NCBI GenBank assembly: GCA_020796225.1
Contig: CM036764.1
Span: forward strand, 26,510,233 to 26,574,232
Length of the DNA stretch: 64,000 nt
Direction: 5' to 3'
Origin: Arion vulgaris
Taxonomy: Eukaryota > Mollusca > Gastropoda > Stylommatophora > Arionidae
Numbering within the stretch: position 1 is the stretch's first letter; each line of letters begins with the position of its first letter. The translations under genes were made by a program, and so were the position numbers. The notes beneath the pieces were generated by a model that worked only from the letters and a program-made list of their open reading frames with translations, was not told where the DNA came from and searched no databases. Shown one piece after another: positions 10,857 through 21,404 of this stretch.

Positions 10857-11700
10857 GGATGTAGTTTTACAGAAGAATAATGAGAATCCCATGAACTGCT
10901 AAAATTCACTAATGTTGAGGTCATGCTTGAGGTCAAGACACAGAGAAAACGTATTTTCAATATAAGAAAGAGTCTGTCATCATGTTTCGGACATATGATG
11001 AAGAGGGGAGGCTTAGAACATATTGTAACAACTCATAATATTGAGTGTAGACGAGACAGAGGAAGACAGAGATATTACATTTTTGATAGCCTGTCTTCAT
11101 GGCACAGTAGAGCGTCAACATCTGAATTGATCATCATCATCAGGTGCCGTCTCCACATCGAAGGTTGGCTGCAATGAATTTCCAGCATCCTCTGTCTTTC
11201 GTCTTGGTGTTGCACACTGCCAGACTGTAACCTGTCCATTTCTTAAAGTTTCCTCCCACTTATCTCTCGGTCTTCCTCTTGCTCTTCTCCCTCAACTTTC
11301 CCCTCTAGTAAATGTTTTATCATGGTGTCATGCCTTTTTATGTGCCCAAAATACTTTACTTGTCTGAATTTTATTTCTCTTAATAATTGTTTCTTCATGC
11401 CTAGTTTTCCTAAAACTTGTTTATTTGTCTGTTTTTCTGTCCATGAAACTCTGCTTATTCTTCTATATATCCACATCTCAAATGCATCAATTCTGTCTTC
11501 TAACTGCTTGTTCATTGTCCATGTTTCCGAGCCATACATTAATATAGGATATATATAGCATTTGATCATTCTAATTTTTAGCCTGTTTGTGATTTGTTTG
11601 GATGTCAGTCTGAATTGATAGCAAACAGCAAAGATAGCGATTTGTGGAGATCCATGATCGCCTACGCCAGCCGACACGGTACCTGATGATGATTAGAAAT
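10857..11700 (+). mobile_element. LINE 3' end (HGT-terminated family), split by a nested LINE
   Basis: The left part (10857-11131) reads NIRKSLSSCFGHMMKRGGLE, HIVTTHNIECRRDRGRQR and then SRASTSELI. The right part (from 11609) resumes with SELIANSKDSDLWRSMIAYA, SRHGT and a stop, then GATGATGATT. The two halves join at an exact duplicated TCTGAATTGAT (11121-11131 and 11609-11619), so the reading continues once the insert is ignored. Sister copies lie at 44935-45550, 55755-55935, 57415-57590 and, reversed, 44290-44430. This is the C-terminal domain of a non-LTR ORF2, truncated at its 5' end. Confidence 0.8.
11132..11608 (-). mobile_element. Nested LINE 3' fragment inside another LINE
   Basis: The minus strand encodes the end of a reverse transcriptase: IKCYIYPILMYGSETWTMNK (thumb region), FEMWIYRRISRVSWTEKQTN, VKYFGHIKRHDTMIKHLLEG and a degraded Arg-rich tail. 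Its 3' end is a (TCATCA) run on the plus strand at 11131-11141, i.e. a TGATGA tail in its own orientation. It is flanked by the 11-bp TSD TCTGAATTGAT. A frameshift near 11290 breaks the last 50 or so codons. It must be younger than its host LINE. Confidence 0.85.
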
Positions 11701-11799
11701 AGACACATACGAAATTGAACTAGTAATTATCAATACATGATCTAAATTCAAAGGATTGATTTCATTTAATCAGGTTTCCCATATGGTTCCGTCCATATC

Positions 11800-11960
11800 G
11801 TCAGAAATGACACAAAAAGCGCAAACCTCATACCGCTAGTAGCAACCCTAGAGCTTTTAGGAAAAAATTGCACATTAGAATCGGTCCGGACTCGAAGTTA
11901 GAACTTTCAGATCGACAGCCAAACAATTTAGTCACTTCATCATATAGATCACCTATATTT
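11800..11960 (-). mobile_element. Possible tRNA-derived SINE
   Basis: The reverse complement contains GTGACTAAATTGTTTGG (A-box-like) and, about 30 bp on, ACTTCGAGTCCGGACC (B-box-like). It is followed by a non-tRNA body. No second copy was noticed in the window, so the family is unknown. Confidence 0.4.
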
Positions 11961-12301
11961 AACAATTTAGTCATTCTTATCATTAACATAGCAATTCAAT
12001 GTACATAACAATATTGTTGGAATATGAAATGTTATTTCTAACAAGTTAAACTGTTTAATGTGAGTATACATTTTGAAACGGATGTTAGAAGTGATATTTG
12101 ATTAACACTATTCTATGATTAGTCCGTGTCTCTGTTTGAATGTATGTTAAATTGTCCTTGTATAAACGAAAACATGAAAGGAATTAGCAGATACCATCTT
12201 ATTCGTTGATTATAGTCATTTCTACTGCTTGCCTATACGTCATATAAATTGACCATATAAATTGACGATATGAAATGTTGTATAGCTGACCAATGCGATT
12301 A

Positions 12302-12537
12302 TCCTAGGGGATAGTGACTCGATCTATTAACCCCGACGTTCTGAGTTCGAATCACGCTGTGGACAGTTTGGGTGCAAATTGTTTCCCGTAGATTTTAACA
12401 AAAGAACAATGGCACCACGCGTTCAGAAAACAATGGCAAACTACTGAACGTAATAAAAGCCTAGAAAAATCACAAACAGCGTTGAAAAGCTGGGATTGAT
12501 TCGCAAAGTCCTGTAAAGGATATGCAATTAACTTTTT
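12302..12537 (+). mobile_element. SINE-B, tRNA-derived
   Basis: The head has ATAGTGACTCGATCTATTAA and a clear B box (GAGTTCGAATC, 12343-12353). The body includes CAAATTGTTTCCCGTAGATT and ends GGATATGCAATTAACTT. A copy with about 90% identity by eye lies at 48050-48280 and stops at the same place. The B box placement indicates RNA polymerase III transcription in the ancestor. Confidence 0.8.
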
Positions 12538-12848
12538 ATAAAAGACCATACCTAGCCCCTAATGGAAATTATGGGAGGTAGCACATGTGGGTTTCAGGGC
12601 TGAGACGTAGTTCAGTCTACCAGATGTCGTTTTAGATAACATTATATTTAGTAGTCTAGCGTAGAATGGCATAATTTATGTTACAGTTATGTGTATTTAC
12701 TCCACTAAGGAGTCGATATAATGGATAATTCTCATTTCGCTACATTAAAATAAATGGATTCTATGTTTACAACGAATCGATAATGAGGACAGTAGATCTG
12801 GATAAAGTTTTCGTTTGGTAACTGAAGGACATCAAGATGAGACACGGT

Positions 12849-13007
12849 CAGTGGCGGCTCGTCATTAAGGGCCAGTAGAGCCAGGCCCCACCAAAAATAA
12901 GTTGTAACGTGTATTTATTATTTTTTACATATCCTAACCGAAACCATGATTTTTCCGAAAATTAATGTCTATCCCCACCAACAAAAAATGATCACGAGCC
13001 GCCACGG
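12849..13007. mobile_element. hAT-like MITE, copy 1, with 8-bp TSD
   Basis: It starts CAGTGGCGGCTCGT and ends ACGAGCCGCCACGG, i.e. short imperfect terminal inverted repeats. It is flanked by GACACGGT and GACACAGT (7/8 match), the 8-bp duplication typical of hAT elements. It is 159 bp with no coding capacity. Two more copies sit at 30566-30724 and 37641-37785. Confidence 0.85.
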
Positions 13008-13089
13008 GACACAGTAATTGAGAAGAAAACTTTGACATTTCTTCTTTACTCTAATCTTATTTTGCTTGACGGCCACATGCTCTTGCGTG

Positions 13090-14050
13090 CTCTTCATTTA
13101 TGGGAACGGTGTCAAAGGCGCATCAGGTGGTGTGCCAGGATTAGTGATCCGGCACTAATCAAGACTCTGTCCCCTACCTCCACGCGGTGACCCTGGAAAC
13201 AGACTTTGTTGCGGTCTGGCTAATAGGGACAGGGATCGGGGAGAACCACTGGTAGTGGTAGCAGTGCAAGTACGAAAAAAAAGAAGAAATGCAGGTCCAT
13301 ACTGAATAAACTGCACGAATCTCCTGACCGACGTCCAACAAAATATTTCCCAAGTTCCCGAACAAAAAGAAACATCAGCGAAACGTCTCTGATATAATCC
13401 ATACTTCCCCGCAGTAAGGGACGAATACAAATTGCCATATCTAGGGCAGGAGACTCCATACACAGGCTCGACGCGTAAGTCATAGGTCCCGCCACACATT
13501 ACCAGTTTCTCTGCCGATGGGGAGATTAGTAAACATGAAAGGATGAGAGGTGTATCCAGTGACGAAACGTGTGCCCACATAGGGCGAAACTCGAAGCCCT
13601 GAGGAGGGGCAAACATTGCCAGCTGTGGGGCAAGAATAAATAAGTCAGATGCGTAACGAATAAAGTCTACCCTCGTGTCGGTACGAGGGAAGATTGCAGC
13701 TGACTCCGCATCGGTGGCCTGGTGCAGATACATTTACAGGGCAAGGTTTGCCGAGCGCAAAAACATAAAGTTGCGTTTTAGTGCATAACGAAACTACCCT
13801 CCCTGGGAAAACCATGCAAGTTACTGTTGAGATAACAACTAACATCCCCGGAAGAACTGAGGTAGGTGACGCATAACGGAACTGCCAGCCTTGGGGCAAC
13901 GGGCAAGGTACGGTTGCAGTCACAACTAACATCCACGAAAGAAAAAGGGCGGGTGATGGTGGCAAGCGCAAAATCTCAGTTGCGTTGCTAGCGCCGATTG
14001 AAACGACCCTGTACATTATTTGTGCTTGGCCCCAGGCCGGTGTCTTCCGA
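13090..14050. repeat. Unclassified GC/CpG-rich dispersed repeat, copy 1
   Basis: It shares blocks in the same order with 33585-34215: CACTAATCAAGACYCT, a GGTGACCCTGGAAACA-type block, TGTCGGTACGAGGGAA, a GTTGCGTTTTAGTGC-type block and CTACCCTCCCTGGAA. Related GGCGAGCGCA / GTTGCGTT motifs recur inside it (near 13745, 13955). Minus-strand open frames (13155-13733, 13645-14016) show no recognisable domain and are not kept open in the second copy. Could be a DNA element with internal repeats or a LINE untranslated region; class undetermined. Confidence 0.55.
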
Positions 14051-14426
14051 GGTTAACTGCAAATTGCCACGTACCAACGCGCGTCTAGAAAAGGCTGAGA
14101 ATGTTCCTACACCGGAACAAATTCAAAAGTGAACTGTAAAGTAAGGTCGACAATGTAAAGATCTGACAGGCTGTCCGGATCAAAGCATTGGAGAAAACCG
14201 ATAATTTACACGGTGTTGTATACTAGTAAGATGCCGTCCGAGGACAAGCTTATAAGCTCCGTGAAATGTTTCTAATCCGGAACGACCTCACAGTCAGAAA
14301 GGACATAACATCGTAACTCACTGTCTTGGCGTAGATCAGAAAACCCAAATATACGGCAAAGCTGATCGAAAAGGCGAAGATCTGGCCGACATAGTCGGCA
14401 GAAAGGATCGTACTCTAGAGAAAGTT
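14051..14426. other. CpG-richer flank, nothing recognised
   Basis: Base composition matches the preceding repeat rather than the AT-rich surroundings, so it may belong to the same insertion. No motif supports a class. Confidence 0.4.
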
Positions 14427-14520
14427 CACCCTAGTAAATCAAAAGCTGGCTGAAACCGGACGGGCGGCCTAGTCACCATGGGCGCACAATCGACCCGACG
14501 TAGATCACACCGTTCTTGTC
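14427..14520 (+). mobile_element. Old SINE-A fragment
   Basis: Reads CCCTAGTAAATCAAAAGC, GAAACCGGACGGG, GGCGCACAA and GTAGATCACA in the same order as the intact SINE-A copies. Heavily diverged. Confidence 0.45.
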
Positions 14521-14664
14521 AAAGGACAAATTATATATCACAAAAAGAATGACAAAATTGGCCATGAAGAATGTTCGAAAAGAAGAAGAAGATGTATGGG
14601 AACTTTCACTGCATCTGATATTGTAGTCTATCCTTTTAATCACACTGTTTGTTTGTAATCTGAT

Positions 14665-15255
14665 TATGTGTTTGAATCATTCAATGTGTTGTTTCATTAT
14701 GTGTTTGAATCATTCAATGTGTTGTTTCATTATGTGTTTGTATCATTCAATGTGTTGTTTCATTATGTGTTTGAATCATTCAATGTGTTGTTTCATTATG
14801 TGTTTGAATCAGTGATGTGCAGTTTCATTATGTGTTTGAATCATTCAATGTGTTGTTTCATTATGTGTTTGAATCATTCAATGTGCAGTTTCATTATGTG
14901 TTTGAATCATTCAATGTGTTGTTTCATTATGTGTTTGAATCATTCAATGTGCAGTTTCATTATGTGTTTGAATCATTCAATGTGCAGTTGCATTATGTGT
15001 TTGAATCATTCAATGTGCAGTTTCATTATGTGTTTGAATCATTCAATGTGTTGTTTCATTATGTGTTTGAATCATTCAATGTGTTGTTTCATTATGTGTT
15101 TGAATCATTCAATGTGTTGTTTCATTATGTGTTTGAATCAGTGATGTGCAGTTTCATTATGTGTTTGAATCATTCAATGTGCAGTTTCATTATGTGTTTG
15201 AATCAGTGATGTGCAGTTTCATTATGTGTTTGAATCATTCAATGTGTTGTTTCAT
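14665..15255. repeat. 33-bp minisatellite, about 18 copies
   Basis: Unit contains GTGTTTGAATCATTCAATGT and a variable TGTTG or TGCAG before TTTCATTA. Three units are 32-bp variants with CAGTGATG in place of CATTCAATG, which shift the frame. The open frames across it (11-residue repeats) are produced by the period, not by selection. Confidence 0.95.
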
Positions 15256-15540
15256 GATGGCGTTTAGTAATGTTGGTGTACCAACTTTTGGACTATAGAT
15301 GTAATGTAATAAATAGTGACACAAGGAAGTGTCACTGTCAGTGAGCTACTGAAGAAGATCACAACCCATTTCTACATGGTTGACTTGGAACAGACTATTG
15401 CATAGTAGTCTGGTACATTTTGCGGAGATCGACGGTTAACATATCTATGAGTGGAGCTAGTATTGCTTAAGGCTGCACATTGTATCAGATTGACTGGCAG
15501 ACGAAATGAGCACAATAGTTGCAGTTACACGTTGTCTTCC
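15256..15540. other. Spacer after the minisatellite
   Basis: No feature recognised. Confidence 0.5.
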
Positions 15541-15544
15541 TGTA

Positions 15545-15715
15545 CCTGTTCTAGAGAGAAAGTATGGCTACAGCGTCTGTGATAACTGCAGTTTGTTTGA
15601 GTTCATGAGATAGAGTATGGCTATAGCGTTCGTGATTGCAGTCTGGTCTAGTCTCATGAGATAGAGTACGGCTACAGCGTCCGTGACAACTGCAGTTTGT
15701 TCGAGTCTCATTTAC
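15545..15715. repeat. Degenerate 50-60-bp tandem repeat, 3 copies
   Basis: Each copy contains AGTAYGGCTAYAGCGTYCGTGA and GCAGTYTGKTYGAGTYTCAT; lengths vary by several bases. The middle copy lacks a short internal segment. Confidence 0.75.
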
Positions 15716-16024
15716 GGAAATATACTGTGTAACAATAATTGGTAATGTGTGTTTAAATATGATTTTGATGTCATTACTACGTCATGCACTGGATGTCATT
15801 CTTATAATTGTTTGTCTAATTACTTCCACAACATAGCAGCACCTCTAGTAGAGTTTTAGTCCCAATCTAATCCACAATATTTGAACGTGTACATGTGCCA
15901 GATGGCCATTGCCTATATCATGTTATTCTGTATACGCTGAAGTCCAACATGTGTAATTTGTATTGCTGCATTGTGTTTACTACCTGGGTAGCTATTGTTG
16001 GTTAGATGCAGATCATCACATTAC
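15716..16024. other. AT-rich spacer
   Basis: Nothing recognised. Confidence 0.5.
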
Positions 16025-16060
16025 ATATAAGGGGCAGCTGTAGTAAAACTATGTAGCAAT

Positions 16061-16214
16061 GGCAAAACACGTAAAACCAAAATACTGTAGTTTCACAACA
16101 TACAAAAAACAATGACAATAGACAGCAAGGCATTTTGGTCGAAACGTTGTTATGTATTGCCATTGTTTCTGTATTGTGTAAAACTACAGTACTTTGTTTT
16201 TTACGTGTTTCGCC
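16061..16214. repeat. Foldback (inverted repeat) element
   Basis: A 60-bp left arm (16061-16120, starting GGCAAAACACGTAAAA) is the reverse complement of the right arm (16155-16214, ending TTTTACGTGTTTCGCC) with roughly 80% identity by eye. A 34-bp loop holds TTTTGGTCGAAACGTTG. The left arm extends outward (AGTAAAACTATGTAGCAATG) to match the repeat at 4800-4925. No coding content. Confidence 0.75.
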
Positions 16215-16634
16215 ACCATATTCCAGAACGATAGCTTTATTTTGGTTTCGACATCCACCGCAACTTGATCTCCCAACAGGATATGTTTTCGACTTTGTTG
16301 CTGTTCATTATGACAGTGTAATTTTGTGTACAGTCCTCTAGATCTAGAGAGAACTGTTTTTACTTTGTATTTCCTGTATCGACAATATGGAGATTTTTTG
16401 AAGGCGAACAGTCGTTAGTACTGATTAACGGCATATACAATGTGGACAATTGTATGTGCCTTCTCTTTAGTGACCTATCCGGTCTGTACGATCATGTTAG
16501 AAGGCAATATTATTGCTGACATAGCTCGCGCACGTACGAGATACACATATAACATAACCACATTCCCTCCCATCCTTCCACAAATCGTTGCAATGTAATG
16601 GTATGAGAAAGGGATGTGGGCTTAGCTGGAATAA

Positions 16635-16635
<1 letters not shown>
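16215..16635. other. Spacer
   Basis: No element recognised. Confidence 0.5.

Positions 16636-16706
<71 letters not shown>
16636..16706. repeat. (AT)n microsatellite, about 70 bp
   Basis: Pure AT dinucleotide run. Confidence 0.95.
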
Positions 16707-16709
<3 letters not shown>

Positions 16710-17094
16710 ATTCTGCATTGTTCATCGCTAGTTGAATCGGAAAAAGTGGAACAAAATGATGTTAGCAATTCCGATTAACTGAACCACAGCGGAAGTGTTG
16801 TATCGGGCACGTCTAAGTGATTAATCTAACGATTGCGACAGATTGCTATAACGAAGATTGAAAGCGTAGTTTCCAGAAACCGTAGAATGAGTTTACTGTT
16901 AATGTTCCGGATTTCTCTCCTGGATTTATTATCAAACATATGGTCGTGATGTACGTGACAGTAGATTGGTCGTTGCGGTTGTATGCCATCCCCAGTTTTA
17001 TTTGACCATCAAGTAGAATGACTCGTACAAGACATATGTCCATGTGTCTCTCGATCCGAATACTAAGTAGTTTTTTTTTTAAAAAACGATGTTA
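16707..17094. other. Spacer
   Basis: No element recognised. Confidence 0.5.
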
Positions 17095-17345
17095 TCGCTG
17101 AATTCTTCTTCTGCTTCGAATACTCCATTGCCACCGTTTGTTAACCACTCTGTGTGATTAGTATGTGATCTGAGCATAAGAGCGATTGTACGTTGTGCCA
17201 GTTACGAACCTAGAAGTAAACCATCAAATACGATTTCCGCTATGCCTTTTATTTACTAGGATAGATTCTCTAGGTCCTACATTAGTTGCATCTTACTTTG
17301 TAGGTCGCAGTGGTACTATTCTTTGGCTCCCTCGTTGGCTTCAGC
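17095..17345 (-). mobile_element. SINE-A copy
   Basis: In its own orientation it begins near CGTGTGGTGCTG, then AAAGAATAGTACCACTGCGA, CCTAGAGAATCTATCCTAGT, AAATAAAAGGCATAGCGG, the GTGCCA-type block, GATCACATACTAATCACACA and GGTTAACAAACGG, and ends in an A-rich GAAGCAGAAGAAGAATTC tail. It abuts the LINE remnant at 17346-17710. Confidence 0.8.
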
Positions 17346-17707
17346 ACCACACGGGTGCTTGGTTATTGGTTATTGGTTACTAAATTGAAGTCATTGCCCT
17401 TCGGGCAGACCCATAGGTGCTCAGTCTCCCCAACAGATATCGAAGAGTATGCATACTAATGGTTCCTGTGGCTCGCTTTAAACACGCCTATCACTCTGCC
17501 TCTCAGGCATCCAGTTCGACTTGAACAACGGGTAACTCCAAACTGCCTAAATCGCTTGATCGATTCAACATCGATTTTAGTGTCCTCATCCAACAAACAG
17601 TCGCGAAGTGACCGAAGAATATCCCCTTTATCCATCTTCAACTTCCCAACAATCGATGCTGTTGATGCAAGCCTGTCCACACGGGTGCACTGCAGACTAA
17701 ATGCCAA
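17346..17707 (-). mobile_element. RNase H-type LINE C-terminus with ATTGGTT-type tail
   Basis: The minus strand reads RVDRLASTASIVGKLKMDKG, DILRSLRDCLLDEDTKIDVE, SIKRFRQFGVTRCSSRTGCL and RGRVIG. This region follows the RNase H domain in I-like LINEs; the opening resembles the end of that domain (a degraded ADRLA). Copies of the same end lie at 29045-29240 and 29905-30180. On the plus strand the 3' tail is a TTGGTTATTGG repeat at 17350-17380. Confidence 0.7.
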
Positions 17708-17760
17708 GAGAGAGAGAGAGAGAGAGAAAGAAAGAAAGAGAGAAACACAGATGAGAGTGC
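17708..17760. repeat. (GA)n microsatellite
   Basis: AGAGAGAG with AAAG interruptions, at the 5' border of the LINE fragment. Confidence 0.9.
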
Positions 17761-19204
17761 AAGTACGAGTGTGTGAGTGATCGTTCGTGAATATGATTAC
17801 TTTGACGCCAGGAGTCGCTGTTCATTCTAATCTACAAGAGAGTATGAGATCGCATTATTTAACTAAGAAATGGCTACAAAACGAAGTACAACCAGCGAAT
17901 TGCATCGTGTTTTCCTACCACGACACATCTGCCAAAGGAATTACACAAATAACGAACATCATCGCTCAAGCAACAATTCTAGGGATATACTGAAAGGCTT
18001 CATTCGCAAAGGAACCTTAAATTTTCAGAACGCAGAGCACATTGTTTAAACCACTTCACTGAAGAAATAATCCGAATTATCTTCATTATTTATCTGTGCC
18101 AGGCCAGTGCTTTTGATCTTCTTTCTGGTTGATACACTGAATGAGTAGTATGGTTTCGCTTCCACTACCTAATGAGCGCAAAGCAAACACCGTGACCATT
18201 TCGACAAGTATATAGTGAGAAAAACATTGTGATCTACAATATAGACAATGCGTTTGTATGAGGATCGGTTTGGTACGTTGATATATGAAACTATAGTTCG
18301 TTTCAAACTTCATGTACACACTAAGGTTTAATTTGTAAGAAATCTACCTGATGGATAACAGTAATGTATTGCAGGATGTCTTATATGCCAATGAATTCAT
18401 GTTTAACTAATTGGTAGGTAGTTTAGTTGATGCAAAAAAAAAAGCTTTTGGTTATATAATTTTGCATACGCACAACACAATGATAATCAATGTTTAGAAT
18501 TCACAGTAATACATAAAATGGTAGCGAGTGTTTGCAAAGGCGTATCCCTCTTACATATTGTAAAAAGAAAGGTGGCATAGTGAACAAATGATACCTTCCA
18601 CTTCTATCAATGAAAATGCATGTGGGCATACGCCAATGGCAGTTGTTAGGATACATTGTGAACTGATTAATTCTACGGATTCCGATTTTCACTTGCGCTG
18701 AGTTGCATCTGAAGCACGCAGATGCGAAATTATAGAAACACTTGACTATCGTACTGTTAAACTTCTACATGTATAATAAATCAACATCGCTGTTATTTTA
18801 CTAATAACATATAATGAAAATATTTCAACACTAAATGTTTGAGTGGGCAAAAAATACTTTAGGAAGGTCGCCACTGTTACCTATAAAAAATCAAATATTT
18901 ATGTCAAGTGGATGGTTGTATCTCGGTCGGTAAAGATGTTAATGAATTTTGGAACGAACTATAATAGACATTGTTAATGTGTTGATGATTATCACTCATT
19001 TCAACCAGAGATATTGCAAAACATTGAGTGCAGTTATCAGTCACAAAAATTATATATATGGATTAATGATAACAATTTCAATAATCAAGAATGTTGGTAG
19101 AAATGCTACGGATCAAAATAATACAGACGATATTATAAGCCTAAATATTGTGTCCAGTAAAGCTAGGCTGGCCATAGAAACACCAGACGCAGTGAAATAC
19201 ATTA
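17761..19204. other. Gene-free AT-rich stretch
   Basis: Scattered frames below 95 codons (for example 18949-19230 plus) show no domain. No repeat or terminal motif was recognised. Confidence 0.5.
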
Positions 19205-19275
19205 CATATTTACAGAAAACCTGGTTCTAGAAATCTCTTCTTGTCCTGACGCTGCCAGAATAAACTGGATTGTAG
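19205..19275 (+). mobile_element. Tiny LINE 3' fragment (SRNLFL motif)
   Basis: TCTAGAAATCTCTTCTTGTC encodes SRNLFLS, followed by a stop, as at 1-75 and in reverse at 10320-10365. Too short to classify further. Confidence 0.4.
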
Positions 19276-20195
19276 TTTTACAAAGAAAAACTATCGGCTG
19301 ATGGTTATCCCCCTTTCCCTTGATGTACTATAAATTGCCACTGTTTTCATTTTTGCTGCTGTTCTCAGCGCTTTCACTAATTTTATCAAAACTATTTTCA
19401 CTGTCACCAGGTTATCATTCCGATATTTTTATTTATACATGTGATCTCTGAGTAAGGTCACGGATTCACCATTCCTTTTTAGGCGTGATGGAGTGGCAGA
19501 CCTGTCGTGATGAAAACCTTGCTAACGCCACCCATACTTCGTTCACTGACAAAGTTCGCCGCAGTTCACATTCAGATCGATCGTTTTTAAGTGAATGACC
19601 CAGAGTCCTTATCGCCGCTGATTCAGGAGGTATTTTGGTTTATTTTTTCTGAATTCTCACAAGCATCGGTTTCTTTCAGTGAGCAAAAGTCTCGTCCATA
19701 ATAAACTAGACTGGTTTCGATTATCCTGCGTCTATATTATTGTCTATATATGTTTGTACTTGTATCATCATAAGACAATTTATATTTATGTCTGTTTTAT
19801 AAGTCTCAGTTTCATCTAAGTGGACATGTTTTTTTTCTATATGTACATTTGTCTTAATGCCATTAATGTTAAATATACATGTGTAACAGACTGCTGACTA
19901 TTTGATTTGCCTTCCAATTCTTTTTGACACTTCACTTCTGTAAAATCTATCAATATCATGAATACAGAATACTAAGACACACACAGACATGCACCAACAG
20001 AGAAGAAAAATAGACAAGATAATCATTTGATTTGTAAATGTGGTTGCATTATATGTTGCAGTATAGAAAGTCTGATATATACTTCTCTTCAGTCTTACAT
20101 ACACATTTATATTTCATATATTCTTAGAAAATCTAGTGACCTATTTCTTTGTGGTATGACACTTGCTTGTTGTTGTTTTTTTAATTTTTTTTTAT
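19276..20195. other. Gene-free stretch
   Basis: Nothing recognised. Confidence 0.5.
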
Positions 20196-20367
20196 TTTCC
20201 TGATCCAGAAGCACTTGAGCTTACAGTTCTTCGGTTCAGTGCCACTAACACCGTAAATCTGGAGAACCTATGGCTTCTCTGCCAGCCCGTGAAATTGAAC
20301 CCGTACTCATCGGGAGCTTGTCACCCGTCGTCCAACGCGCTACGAACACGCGGGACAGGCGAGTACC
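20196..20367 (-). mobile_element. SINE-C, tRNA-derived
   Basis: In its own orientation: a head with GTTCGTAGCGCGTTGGACGA (A-box region), a B box reading GGTTCAATTTC, then GGGCTGGCAGAGAAGCCA, a CACTGAACCGAAGAA block and the terminal AGTGCTTCTGGATCAGGAAA tail running into A residues. The same order is found at 45038-45283 and 53887-54091. Confidence 0.8.
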
Positions 20368-20477
20368 TGATTACAACCGCATGTCATCGAGTTTTGGATG
20401 CAACAGAAACAGACATCACTATATACATATTTATATCAATTGTAGAAACAGTAATATCAAGGTTAATATATGTATAT

Positions 20478-20705
20478 ATCATCATCACCATCAAGTAGCT
20501 TGTCTCTTCCGGAACCAATCCCCCATGACGGCAGTCCTGCAAGTTGACCGGCGTCAGCAGCAGTCAGCTAGGTATCTATTCGTATAGGTATGCCTCACTC
20601 TTCTTCCAGACACCATTCCTCCAAAATTATCTTCTCTAGGCACTCATATCGTTTGATGTGTCCGAAATATTAAATTTGCTATGTTGTTATGCTCTTTATA
20701 TATAT
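20478..20705 (-). mobile_element. LINE C-terminal remnant with TGATGATGA-type tail
   Basis: The minus strand has a GHIKRYECLEKIILEE-like reading (from CTCCAAAATTATCTTCTCTA) and ends by a CATCATCACCATCA run. A better-preserved copy lies at 38715-38950. Frames are broken. Confidence 0.6.
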
Positions 20706-21224
20706 ATATATATTGATGTATAAATCTCAGAAAAAGGAGAGTACTACGGTGTGGACTGAATTATTGGTAATACAAGAATAGACAAATTAGATGAACCAAC
20801 ACACGAGTATGCTTTGATCTAGATTACAATTTTCAGATAAACTAATATTGAGTTTCAAAATAGATTGACTTTATGGATTCATCTAATAGTGGAAAGTAAT
20901 AACTAATATGTGACTACAACGTCAGATATTCAAAATAATGGACGTAATGTCAATCTTACGTTGATGATGAGAGTGAAATGAGGTACGGGGCGTCTAATTT
21001 GTTTCTAGTAGAATGTAAACTGTACTAATGCAAACTCTTCTTGTATTCTTATCTCAGTGGTTTTCAAAACGAAATGGGAGAAAGTCGGCCTTTTTGTGAG
21101 TTGTGATCGTTTGAAGACATCTTATACATCCCCGACAGTGATTATTTGATTGCTAAAAGAACGTGTATCCATCGTTGAAAGTGGACATTTTATTTCTACA
21201 AGTACTTATACATGTCCTGACAGG
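20706..21224. other. AT-rich spacer
   Basis: Includes a short (TA)n at about 20697-20713. Nothing else recognised. Confidence 0.5.
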
Positions 21225-21395
21225 CAAAGAGAAGAAGAGGAAGACCACGGAGAAGATGGATTCAGGATTAAGTGATGGTTTGAACATGACGACGGCTGCA
21301 GAGGCAGGACATCTGACCTATGAGAGAGAAAAATTCCGGAGGACTGTTGGGGTGGAAAAGTTCTGCTCAGGACAAGCTATTTGATGATGATGAGT
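21225..21395 (+). mobile_element. LINE C-terminus (KFCSGQAI-ending family)
   Basis: Reads DGLNMTTAAEAGHLTYEREK then FRRTVGVEKFCSGQAI and a stop, followed by TGATGATGATGAG. The upstream GKEKKRKTTEKMD is a frameshifted AKRRRGRPRRRWIQD. The same family is seen at 29425-29760, 32125-32700, 36870-37055 and 41275-41410. Confidence 0.8.
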
Positions 21396-21404
21396 TGATA
21401 ACAA

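Noticed and set aside
12302..12370. Possible tRNA gene
   Set aside because: Same reason; a second copy with the identical non-tRNA body (48.1 kb) shows it is a SINE.
13155..14016. Minus-strand frames of 192 and 123 codons
   Set aside because: They lie in a dispersed repeat whose second copy (33.6-34.2 kb) does not keep them open, and no domain is recognisable.
14668..15209. Open frames of 158 and 130 codons on the plus strand
   Set aside because: Products of the 33-bp minisatellite with 11-residue repeats; frame switches at the 32-bp variants.
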